A stretch of DNA of 29,881 nucleotides from a virus, in IMG/VR virus record IMGVR_UViG_3300032084_002839, positions 1-29,881 of that record. One strand, 5' to 3'. Below are positions 23,124-29,881 of the stretch, piece by piece (within the stretch, counting starts at the first letter, position 1; each line of letters begins with the position of its first letter). The notes beneath the pieces are model-generated. The model had not been told where the DNA came from and ran no database searches. It saw nothing but the letters and a program-made list of their open reading frames with translations. The position numbers and the translations under genes are program-made.

Positions 23124-23166
23124 GTTCGTTTTCTCCTTTTTAAAAGGCTAGTAGCCTTATCAATCA

Positions 23167-23177
23167 TAATAAATAGT
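23167..23177 (-). promoter_or_regulatory. Late-promoter-like motif before 152-aa virion-type gene
   Basis: ACTATTTATTA on the coding strand lies 43 bases before the gene start, after the capsid terminator (23203-23238). The leader between motif and ATG also holds a seven-base-pair inverted repeat (AAGGCTA/TAGCCTT, 23144-23158). Confidence 0.55.
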
Positions 23178-23202
23178 AAACTCTTCTTTTAAATTCCAAA
23201 AT

Positions 23203-23238
23203 AAAAACCCCGCCAAGAGAAAACTCAAGGCGGGGCTT
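23203..23238 (-). terminator. Intrinsic terminator after the major capsid gene
   Basis: On the coding strand CCCCGCC and GGCGGGG (23208-23214 and 23229-23235) form a GC-rich stem, extended inside by GAG/CTC across a small internal loop, followed by TTTTTATTTT. It lies about 34 bases past the capsid stop. Confidence 0.88.
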
Positions 23239-23271
23239 ATTTTAGTCACCTAGATGGTCGCCTAGGACTTC

Positions 23272-24975
23272 TTAGCTAGCACCTGCTTCGCCAAGGAGAC
23301 CGCGAACAACGACTAATCCGTACATATCAGGACGGACCATCTTCTTAGCGTAACGGGTCATGACGCCCTTACGTGGCACGAAGTCTTCCGTACCGAAGAT
23401 GGTAGGAGTAACCTGTAGTGGCACATATGGAGCGTAAACGTATCCGCTTTCTAGGAAGCTTCCACCCTTACGGCCGACGAGAACGAGGTTTCTTGGGAAG
23501 TAAGGATCGACGTGGACGTCGAACTTACGTGAAAGAGAACCAACATTCACAGCACCAACGGAGCCGCTGTCGGAGTCATGGGTAACGTTAGCGCGGAATC
23601 CAGCAGTGAACTCCATGATGTTAGCAACTTCTGGTGATGTTACCAGGAAGTTAGCTCCACCGCGGAGAGTCTTTCTGTGGATCTGAGCCGACATGTCGTT
23701 AATGGTCTCAACAAGAGTCTCGTACCACTCGCTAACTGTACCAGTGAAGTCTGGGGCAGCAGCAGTGGCGCCAAGCTCAAGACCGGTCTCTCTGTCAACA
23801 AAGAGGCCAGGTGAACGCGACCAGTAATAAGTACCAGCGGTTGCATCTTGGATAAGATCATTGAGAATCTCACGATCGATTTCAAGGGCGACCTGCTCAG
23901 AAAGAATCTGAGTAAGCTCAACTTCAGCATCAAGATTGTGATATGCGTTGAGATCTTGACCAAGCTCTGGGGACCACTTGGCCTTGAGCTTCTTGGTCAT
24001 CGCGGTAACAGCGATGCTGTCAACCTTGATGTCGATCTCGGCAATCTCATTCTTGTTGGTCGTTGAACCAGCGTTGCCAGTGCCTGGAGTTGGCTCTTCA
24101 AGAGGCCAGTTGTCAGCACCAACAACGGATCCGATAGCGACGCCGGCGTTGAAGTTGTCCTCAACAGCATAGCTAACGCCAAATCCGCCGGCTTCGGTGT
24201 TGTCGGAGCCATCGGGCGCAAGAACTGTAATTGTAACTGTATCGCCATCAACACTAGTGAGTCGACGAACAATTTCGTCATCACCAACAGAAGAAGTAAA
24301 GTTTAGAGTTCCAAGAGCCTCGCGGTTGAGGTCCGTAGGAGCGGTAAACGTAAACTGCGCGACTGTAGCAGTGGCCTTGTCAGTTCTGTTAAGAAGATCC
24401 GGATCGAATCGAACCAACTTCTTTTGAGCTTCAGAAAGGCTGCTGATCACAGTCTGCGGAAGGGCAGCAACCGCTGCTAGCGTAACAGTGCTAGAAGCAG
24501 TGGCATGCGAGTATCCATTCGCAAGGTTGTAGAAACCACCACCAGTTTCCTTGATGTCACTGACACCGCCGGTGATCTGCGATGCAACAACTCCACCACC
24601 ATACACGGATCCGCCAGCAACGGAGCCAGCGCGAGCGAGGTTAGTAGTAAAATCGAGGAAGAAGATGAGTCCAGAAGGAAGGCTCATTGGCTGAACCGAC
24701 ACAAGGTCGTTTGCCAGGAGTCCACCAAAGACTCGGCGAACGATTGGGAACGCTACGGAAGCGAAACCTTCAACGTCGCCTGCGGCCATCGACGAGGCCT
24801 CTTTAAGAAGCTGCGCGGCCTGGTTTTCGAGAAGACGGGCCATTCCGTTCTTCTGCTGATCGCTATCAAGTCCTTCAAGAAGTCCAGTAGCTTCCCACTT
24901 ATCCATTAGGGCAGCACCTTCTCTCTGGAGGGATCTATCAACGATACCTTCAGTTAATTTTTCTAAAACAGACAT
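23272..24975 (-). CDS. 23: Major capsid protein, T4 gp23 family
   Basis: This 567-aa protein is the HK97-fold major capsid subunit. The segment AFPIVRRVFGGLLANDLVSV (75-94) followed by QPMSLPSGLIFFLDF (95-109) is the classic start of the mature gp23 domain, and the C-terminal YVPLQVTPTIFGTEDFVPRK (about 522-541), then GVMTRYAKKM and YGLVVVRGL, also match. The 1-59 segment is charged and would be the delta propeptide; L57-K58-E59 followed by A60 fits the (L/I)-x-E prohead protease rule, close to the T4 site after E65. That cut is inferred. The start is an ATG with AGGAG upstream. The order scaffold-capsid is T4-like, and a terminator follows the gene. Confidence 0.96.
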   Translation of the reverse strand: MSVLEKLTEGIVDRSLQREGAALMDKWEATGLLEGLDSDQQKNGMARLLENQAAQLLKEASSMAAGDVEGFASVAFPIVRRVFGGLLANDLVSVQPMSLPSGLIFFLDFTTNLARAGSVAGGSVYGGGVVASQITGGVSDIKETGGGFYNLANGYSHATASSTVTLAAVAALPQTVISSLSEAQKKLVRFDPDLLNRTDKATATVAQFTFTAPTDLNREALGTLNFTSSVGDDEIVRRLTSVDGDTVTITVLAPDGSDNTEAGGFGVSYAVEDNFNAGVAIGSVVGADNWPLEEPTPGTGNAGSTTNKNEIAEIDIKVDSIAVTAMTKKLKAKWSPELGQDLNAYHNLDAEVELTQILSEQVALEIDREILNDLIQDATAGTYYWSRSPGLFVDRETGLELGATAAAPDFTGTVSEWYETLVETINDMSAQIHRKTLRGGANFLVTSPEVANIMEFTAGFRANVTHDSDSGSVGAVNVGSLSRKFDVHVDPYFPRNLVLVGRKGGSFLESGYVYAPYVPLQVTPTIFGTEDFVPRKGVMTRYAKKMVRPDMYGLVVVRGLLGEAGAS

Positions 24976-24997
24976 TATTTTAATCTCCTATAATTTA

Positions 24998-26095
24998 TTA
25001 ATCTTTGTCTATTCCGGCTAGGAATTTCCAACGGTTTAACGTTGGGTTTGAAGTTTCTCTGCTTTGTTGTTGTTTTCTAGCAGATAAAATTACCGAAGAC
25101 GACTTTTGTACTGCCTCACTCAGTGAATTTGGCTGCGTTTTACTTGAGGTGCTGCCCACTGTGTTTTGAAGTGTCTCAAAAATTACTTTTGCCTCTTCGA
25201 TGGTTTCGGCGTTTGAAATAGCTTCGGCAAGCTTCTGCTTTTGCCGCTCATTTAAGGAGTCGCTGTCCAATGCCTTATTTTGATAAAGCAACTTTGCATT
25301 TGTTATATTTGCTTTGTCAAGTTTTTCTTCTAAAACTGCAACTGCTTTTTGAAGTTTTAGAGCAATGTTTCTTGTTTTTTCTAGTGTTTCGTGAAGCGCT
25401 TGAGCTTCCTGTTCTTTTGATTCGTTTATATCTGTTAGTTTTTTGACAGCTGCGCGTAGGGCTGCTTTCTCTTCTCTAACTTTAGAATCTTGTTCCAGCG
25501 CCAGAAGCTCTTCTTCGGCTAATTCAATTTCACCTTCGCTTATACCTGCCCAGCCACGCTTCTTTGGCTGGATATCAACCTCCAGGCCTTCTAGCTGTAG
25601 TTCATCTAGATCTTCGTCGAGATCTTCGTCGAGATCCTCAAATAAGTCTAGATCTTCGTCCAGGTCCTCATCGAGATCTTCATATAAGTCTAGGTCTTCG
25701 TCTAGATCTTCAGCAATATCTTCGGGTCCGAGATCTTTTTCGTCCAGGGACTCCTCATTTAAAAGGTCGACTTCTTCTAGCAGTCTGTCTAGTGGAATTT
25801 CAATTTGGTCGTCGTCACTAGCAGTGGCCGCAAATGGAATATGTTCCATAACAGAAGAGACAGTATCTTGTGCTTCACCTGGGGCCATGTCCATGGTGTC
25901 TGCCTCTGCTGCCTCTGGTGTTAGCCCTAGTTCAGAGTCTAAATTCAGGTCACCCTCTTCTTGCTCTAGAAGAGTCTCGATCGACTCTTTGATCTGGCTA
26001 GAGTATTTTTCTAAAATTAAAGTTTCTGCGTTTTTAGTCGCTGCCTCGCGAAGGGCTTCAGCATCGATGATCGCTTGTTCTAACATATCTGACAT
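24998..26095 (-). CDS. 22: Prohead scaffold/core protein, gp22-like
   Basis: This 365-aa protein is most likely the internal scaffold that shapes the prohead and is later degraded. It lies directly before the capsid gene, has a helical N-terminus (1-47, EQAIIDAEALREAATKNAE), a very acidic middle, and a coiled-coil-like segment (about 195-290, LEKTRNIALKLQKAVAVLEE) with a C-terminal basic tail (QQQSRETSNPTLNRWKF) that may contact capsid subunits. Residues about 129-166 are a tandem 14-residue repeat built from DLDED with Y or F in DLYED/DLFED, encoded by 42-base DNA repeats. T4 gp22 is likewise highly acidic and helical (269 aa). ATG with TAGGAG upstream; a candidate late promoter lies 29 bases upstream. 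Confidence 0.82.
   Translation of the reverse strand: MSDMLEQAIIDAEALREAATKNAETLILEKYSSQIKESIETLLEQEEGDLNLDSELGLTPEAAEADTMDMAPGEAQDTVSSVMEHIPFAATASDDDQIEIPLDRLLEEVDLLNEESLDEKDLGPEDIAEDLDEDLDLYEDLDEDLDEDLDLFEDLDEDLDEDLDELQLEGLEVDIQPKKRGWAGISEGEIELAEEELLALEQDSKVREEKAALRAAVKKLTDINESKEQEAQALHETLEKTRNIALKLQKAVAVLEEKLDKANITNAKLLYQNKALDSDSLNERQKQKLAEAISNAETIEEAKVIFETLQNTVGSTSSKTQPNSLSEAVQKSSSVILSARKQQQSRETSNPTLNRWKFLAGIDKD
25606..25725 (-). repeat. Tandem acidic-codon repeats in the scaffold gene
   Basis: The coding strand repeats GAT/GAA/CTA-type codons as 12-base subunits (Asp-Leu-Asp-Glu) within a 42-base higher unit; the two AAGTCTAG-containing copies on the plus strand are offset by exactly 42 bases (25642 and 25684). 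The copies differ mainly at third codon positions, so protein sequence is kept while DNA has diverged. Confidence 0.85.
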
Positions 26096-26124
26096 TTATA
26101 TTGCTCCTAGAAGGCTATTTGTCA

Positions 26125-26135
26125 TAATAACTAGT
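26125..26135 (-). promoter_or_regulatory. Late-promoter-like motif before the scaffold gene
   Basis: ACTAGTTATTA on the coding strand matches ACTANTTATNA fully and lies 29 bases before the scaffold ATG, in the 70-base gap after the fibre-like gene. Scaffold and capsid could be transcribed from here down to the terminator at 23203-23238. Confidence 0.55.
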
Positions 26136-26165
26136 CACAAACTAATGAAAAATCCTGTTTTATGA

Positions 26166-29100
26166 TTACGGGTTAGCGGCGCCGAGTGGTGACGGGTTGA
26201 AATACACCAATACATCGCCGCCATCGTCATCGATCGCATGGCCGACAGCGCGGACAAACTCGCCACTTGAACTAGGTGGCGTAAAGTCAAAATGGCCGGC
26301 TGTGGTGGAAACATAAACGGGCAGTCCGTCGACAGCACCTGAGCCTGGCACATTAAGTATTTCTGTCGAAGGAATGCGCACAAAGCCGCGCAATAAGACG
26401 CCAACTTGTTGCGAACTACCTGCGAAACCTACTGCCAAAAGCTGGTTTCCGCCAGTAGACATCGCGCTGCCGTCAGCCTGATCCCACGTGCCATCTGTGT
26501 GGAGAAAGTAAATTTGCCCTGCTGTTAAAGTGTCATTCGCTCCCGGGGAGTAAATTAGTCTTTCGCCGCCGCCTTCGCCGTCTGAAAGTTGATTTTCAAA
26601 AGTGACCAATTGATAATTGCTGGTCGTAGAGAACACAACTTTAGGATCAAAATCGTTTACACCAACCCTGCCGTTAAGTTTTGTGATTGTCGACCCATTT
26701 CCAAAACCGCCAATATCAATAGTCGAGCCAGACAGGACCATTCCAGCTGAAGACCCTGAAATTACTAGCAGGTTATCGCCATTTTCATTATATTCTATGT
26801 GCGATTCTTCGCTGTCTCCAAAATATAGCTTCTGGTCGTCTGGAATCAAACCCCCTACGGAAGATGTAAAGTTTGTGTTAAGTGTTAACCCAGTGGTTGT
26901 TGTTAAAACGAAAGGATCTGTGTCTGCAAAACTCCCGAAACCAGATTTTATATGGAAAGTTTCATTCGAGCCCATGTTTCCGACTGACCACTTTGAACTA
27001 CCGTTGCTCATGAAAGTAAACTGTGTGTCGCCGTTGGCCGTGGTGTTGTCAATGTTGACTCTGCAATAGTCTGAATCGCCTGATTTAAATGTCGCAATCA
27101 GGCCATTCGTTGTGTTTGCCGCGGAGGCGTTTACAACAAGGATGCCAGAGGCTTTCGAGGCTGAATTGTCCTCGCCGATACCCAACTTTTCAGGTATGCG
27201 GACAAAATTGCCGGAAAGCACAGTGCCATTTGGCGAAGAACCGGAAATAACCAAAAATCCATCGCCTTCTTCGTTGTGGAATATTCTTGCTTTCGCTGAG
27301 CCCGATGTGGCGAAGCCTAGGCCTGAATTCCCGCCGCCGACAGCGTTAATTGCTGGGCCGCGAGTTACTCCTGACGGAACTAGATATAAAAATTGATTAC
27401 CAGACTGATCGCTAAACTGGCCAGTGTTGTTGTGCTTCATATTAATCTTGAATTCAACACTGCCGCTAAGCTGGCCTGAAAGCGAGCCGGTAATATCTAA
27501 ATCGTCGTGCACATTAAAAGTTGTGCCGTCATAAGTCAAGCTAGCTTCTGCTGTAGCGGTACCGTCTCCGTCTGACGTCAAAAGCCTGTTGTTGCCATCA
27601 CTAGCTATAACTTCTGAAAGGTTGACTTTCAGCTGACTGCTGGCGACATCGAGTCCATCTCCAGATATTGCAGTTAGCAAGTCTCCTATTGCATCTTGCT
27701 TTGTACTGCCATCGGAATCTAAAAATATAAATGAATCTAATTTGTCAACTGCGCCGACAGGAATGTCAGTACCAGTTATGGGCGTCAAAATTACTTTGCC
27801 CGTGTAGTCAACAGCCAACAAGCTTCCAGGGCCGGCCATAGAGCCACTTCCCACTGTAGTCGAATCTAATACAATCTTTGAACCAGATAGCACCATGCCT
27901 GTTTTGGACCCTGAAATAACAAGCAGGTTGTCAGCAGTTTCTCTATATTTTATGAAAGCGTCGTTTTGAGTTCCAAAGTAAAGAGGGAGATCATCATTTA
28001 TTCTTGCGTCATCATTAATAACAAATGTTGTGCCGTTGTATGTTAAATTGGCTTCCCCATCTAAATCAGTTGTTGTTGAACCTAAAGTTACCAGACGACT
28101 TTCAGCTTGGTTGTTAATCGCAGTTACTGTACCCACAGAAGAAGTTAAAACAACTTGTCCAGTAGAGTTAACTGCCAAGAAGCTTCCTAAGCCCGCGATA
28201 GAACCAGACGCGACGGTGCCAGAATCTAACACTAATTTTGATCCAGACAAAACCATGCCGGTAGCGGAGCCAGAAATAATCAAAAGATTGTCACCATTTT
28301 CATTATATTCTATGTGTGCATCTGGCAATTGTCCAAAATAAAGCTTTTTGTCATCGTCCAGTTTAATATTTCCACTAAACTGCAGATCGTTTGCGTCAAT
28401 TGTCGCAATGTCTGACCCGCCAACTTCTATTTTAAGGATGTTGTCGGCTGACGCGCGTATGGAAGTCGTGGCAGCACCATCAAAATCGATACGGCCCTGG
28501 CCGTTGAGATCTATGTCATCGACATAAAGCTTTCGCCACGCATGTGTTCCATTGCGCCCGAGATCATGGGCGCTGTCAGCAGCTGGCAACACTCCGTTTA
28601 AAGAAGAGCTTAAGACAATATATTGACCAGCAGTCCCAATTGTCAGGCCGGAAGTGTTGTTTGCTGTTATTGTAGATACATCATTGGCGTCATCGCCCTG
28701 GTCAGCGTTCATGGTTATGACTACCGCGCCAGCCTCTCCGCCTGTTAATGTTATGCCAGAACCGCTCGCTTGTAGTGTGCCGGTAAGCAACAAGTTGTTA
28801 TTATTGTAGTCAAATGTGAGATTTTCGCTTCCGCTCAAAACAGAGCCGGAAGAAAATACTAGATGTTTGTTGTTGGCAGATCCCATGTGGAAAGACGAAG
28901 AGCTAAGGTCGCCGACCACTATCGAAGCAATTGTGTCTTCAAAAGCCAGCCTTTGCCAAGTACCAGATCCACCGCCGGCAGATGCGGAATAAATGCACCA
29001 GTCATTTACACTCCAGCTAGAGTGTCCGTCGATATTGATTGACCCAGCGCCGGTGACCTGCCAGTAATCACCTGCAGATGCCGTAAGATTTGTTGGTGTT

Positions 29101-29249
29101 CCGTGGGCGCCGCTAACGAGCAGACCTGTATATGCACCTGCTGGGGCGCCAGGGAGGCCTGATCCGGAACCAGCGTTTGTGCTAGCATTCCAGTACCCCT
29201 GAAATCTTGCGGCGCCTAAATACGCTATGCTCCCCGATGCTGTTGGCAT
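26166..29249 (-). CDS. Large repetitive fibre-like virion protein
   Basis: This 1027-aa Gly/Ser/Thr/Asp-rich protein resembles phage fibre or appendage proteins. A cassette of the form LYFG, IEYNENGDNLL, ISGS, GMVLSGS appears about four times (roughly residues 297-342, 420-467, 650-690, 806-850), and LTYNGTTF / LTYDGTTF recurs between them. A C-terminal domain (about 925-1027) with ALTAGQIYF-like and VGVLLRGFVRI strands ending in DVLVYFNPSP looks like a compact beta head. There are no membrane segments. It lies in the head-gene cluster right before the scaffold gene, so it may be a head fibre instead of a tail fibre. GGAG lies seven bases before the ATG. Host-binding is a reasonable but unproven role. 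Confidence 0.75.
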   Translation of the reverse strand: MPTASGSIAYLGAARFQGYWNASTNAGSGSGLPGAPAGAYTGLLVSGAHGTPTNLTASAGDYWQVTGAGSINIDGHSSWSVNDWCIYSASAGGGSGTWQRLAFEDTIASIVVGDLSSSSFHMGSANNKHLVFSSGSVLSGSENLTFDYNNNNLLLTGTLQASGSGITLTGGEAGAVVITMNADQGDDANDVSTITANNTSGLTIGTAGQYIVLSSSLNGVLPAADSAHDLGRNGTHAWRKLYVDDIDLNGQGRIDFDGAATTSIRASADNILKIEVGGSDIATIDANDLQFSGNIKLDDDKKLYFGQLPDAHIEYNENGDNLLIISGSATGMVLSGSKLVLDSGTVASGSIAGLGSFLAVNSTGQVVLTSSVGTVTAINNQAESRLVTLGSTTTDLDGEANLTYNGTTFVINDDARINDDLPLYFGTQNDAFIKYRETADNLLVISGSKTGMVLSGSKIVLDSTTVGSGSMAGPGSLLAVDYTGKVILTPITGTDIPVGAVDKLDSFIFLDSDGSTKQDAIGDLLTAISGDGLDVASSQLKVNLSEVIASDGNNRLLTSDGDGTATAEASLTYDGTTFNVHDDLDITGSLSGQLSGSVEFKINMKHNNTGQFSDQSGNQFLYLVPSGVTRGPAINAVGGGNSGLGFATSGSAKARIFHNEEGDGFLVISGSSPNGTVLSGNFVRIPEKLGIGEDNSASKASGILVVNASAANTTNGLIATFKSGDSDYCRVNIDNTTANGDTQFTFMSNGSSKWSVGNMGSNETFHIKSGFGSFADTDPFVLTTTTGLTLNTNFTSSVGGLIPDDQKLYFGDSEESHIEYNENGDNLLVISGSSAGMVLSGSTIDIGGFGNGSTITKLNGRVGVNDFDPKVVFSTTSNYQLVTFENQLSDGEGGGERLIYSPGANDTLTAGQIYFLHTDGTWDQADGSAMSTGGNQLLAVGFAGSSQQVGVLLRGFVRIPSTEILNVPGSGAVDGLPVYVSTTAGHFDFTPPSSSGEFVRAVGHAIDDDGGDVLVYFNPSPLGAANP
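26710..28370 (-). repeat. Four dispersed cassette repeats in the fibre-like gene
   Basis: Related blocks of about 110-140 bases lie near 26710-26840, 27190-27300, 27860-28010 and 28220-28370. Two of them share the 20 bases CCATTTTCATTATATTCTAT on the plus strand. They encode the YFG / NGDNLL / ISGS / MVLSGS cassette and point to internal duplication. Confidence 0.75.
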
Positions 29250-29264
29250 TCATAAACTCCTGTG

Positions 29265-29723
29265 TTAAAAAGTGCTACACGCCGCATAAACATTAGATTC
29301 ATCATCATCGCCAACAAAAGCGACCCGGTCGACGCCAGCAATTTCATAAACTCTATATTCACGATCGCTTGGCACCTGGGCCGACTCGGCGCGACCCGAG
29401 TTAGCGGCGGAGACGGCCGTCGCGGTTGGGGCCGAATTTGCACCTACAGGATCAAAACTTTGTGGAATTTCAAACCACTTTTCAAAAGCATGACAATAAC
29501 CAAAAACGTTTATGTTTCCAGGAGTGCCAGACCCGTTTGCGTCCGTCACAAGAAGATGCAAAAACCTTTGATTTTCTGTGGCGTATCCTACTAGTTTGTA
29601 ACCAGCGTTGCTTGAACGTAAGTTGTCGGTGTTTGCCTCTAGGGTCACCACGGTGCCGGGATCGCCAGCTATGTTTTTGGGGCTTCTTGTTCGTCCCCAA
29701 CTATTATGCCTGTGTACAGCCAT
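29265..29723 (-). CDS. Unknown 152-aa protein, probably virion-associated
   Basis: No family is recognised. The product begins with MAVHRHNSWGRTRSPKNIAG, continues with beta-like segments (TVVTLEANTDNLR, RFLHLLVTDANGSG, NINVFGYCHAFEKWFEIPQS) and ends in YRVYEIAGVDRVAFVGDDD followed by ESNVYAACSTF. The composition and Gly/Asn-rich turns fit a small beta-rich structural protein. A stop-to-start arrangement (TAA directly followed by ATG) couples it to the partial upstream gene, and AGGAG lies nine bases before the ATG inside that gene. It precedes the fibre-like gene by 15 bases, which suggests a shared structure, for example an attachment protein; this is inference. Confidence 0.72.
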   Translation of the reverse strand: MAVHRHNSWGRTRSPKNIAGDPGTVVTLEANTDNLRSSNAGYKLVGYATENQRFLHLLVTDANGSGTPGNINVFGYCHAFEKWFEIPQSFDPVGANSAPTATAVSAANSGRAESAQVPSDREYRVYEIAGVDRVAFVGDDDESNVYAACSTF

Positions 29724-29881
29724 TTATCTTCTCCTGCTTTTTTTGTTTTTGGTATCTAAAGCCTTATTCCTGTTCGCCTCGGCTTTTTGTGCATTCTTTA
29801 GCTTCTTTATTTTTTCTCTTCTTCTTTTTGTAGAGGCTTTTGTAAAGAATCTTTTATCTAAATAGTCTTCTATAATTCTTT
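29724..29881 (-). CDS. C-terminal end of a basic protein (5' part outside window)
   Basis: Only the last 51 codons are visible, ending in TAA immediately before the next ATG. The visible part starts with an amphipathic stretch (RIIEDYLDKRFFTKAS) and continues as a Lys/Arg-rich tail (TKRRREKIKKLKNAQKAEA and NKKSRRR). In T4-like order a portal, protease or other head gene could lie here, but the fragment has no diagnostic motif. A frame of this length with dense, coherent basic codons, coupled to a real gene, is convincing as coding. Confidence 0.65.
   Translation of the reverse strand, partial: RIIEDYLDKRFFTKASTKRRREKIKKLKNAQKAEANRNKALDTKNKKSRRR

Noticed and set aside
25606-25725. CRISPR-like repeat array
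   Set aside because: The repeats are contiguous, in frame and coding, without unique spacers.
25443-26165. Plus-strand serine/arginine-rich frame opposite the scaffold gene
   Set aside because: Its SRSSSRSS repeats are just the complement of Asp/Glu/Leu codons in the acidic repeat; not an SR protein.
1-29881. tRNA genes, integrase, attachment sites or insertion sequences
   Set aside because: No gap is long enough for a tRNA with recognisable arms, and no recombinase or transposase motifs or flanking repeats were seen.

Overview
The window is a contiguous piece of a T4-like myophage genome (contractile tail), probably from an uncultured, likely aquatic, tailed phage. Every supported gene lies on the minus strand and intergenic gaps are short (mostly under 100 bases, maximum about 150), so transcription runs right to left. 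No tRNA, integrase, transposon, CRISPR array or host-type gene was seen. The phage class rests on a full set of T4-type virion genes (gp13, gp14, gp15, gp18, gp19, gp22, gp23 and gp26 families) plus T4-type replication and recombination genes (gp41 helicase, UvsX, gp32, RNase H/FEN). The host cannot be read from the sequence.

Layout in transcription order. 29881-26166: the end of an unidentified basic protein, a 152-aa protein and a 1027-aa repetitive fibre-like protein. 26095-22205: acidic prohead scaffold, major capsid protein, a 152-aa beta-rich protein in its own transcription unit, and a small lysine-rich protein. 22162-19535: neck and tail-completion proteins gp13, gp14 and gp15. 19450-12801: tail sheath, tail tube, gp26-like protein with a 50-aa companion absent from simple ORF lists, and tape measure. 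12778-7444: baseplate/tail-hub proteins and a 440-aa unknown. 7436-5431: a compact family A DNA polymerase whose stop overlaps the start of a divergent FtsZ/tubulin-like protein. 5350-1: gp32, an acidic unknown, UvsX, a dCMP-deaminase-like enzyme, a small unknown, a 5'-3' exonuclease and the N-terminal two thirds of a DnaB/gp41 helicase.

The virion genes build capsid, neck, contractile tail and baseplate. The left third is a replication/recombination module in which the polymerase carries no recognisable exonuclease domain and a stand-alone FEN nuclease supplies 5'-3' exonuclease activity. T4 itself uses a family B polymerase, so this is a mosaic replisome.

Two kinds of candidate promoter stand out. 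An 11-base element, ACTANTTATNA on the coding strand, recurs 16-52 bases upstream of seven virion genes or gene groups and may be the late promoter. A separate TTGAC/16-base-spacer/TA(T/C)ATT element with a shared TTTGTTCT in the spacer precedes uvsX and gene 32. Five intrinsic terminator-like hairpins were found, two of them near-identical copies flanking the acidic gene between gene 32 and uvsX. The most unusual gene is the tubulin-like protein co-expressed with the polymerase.
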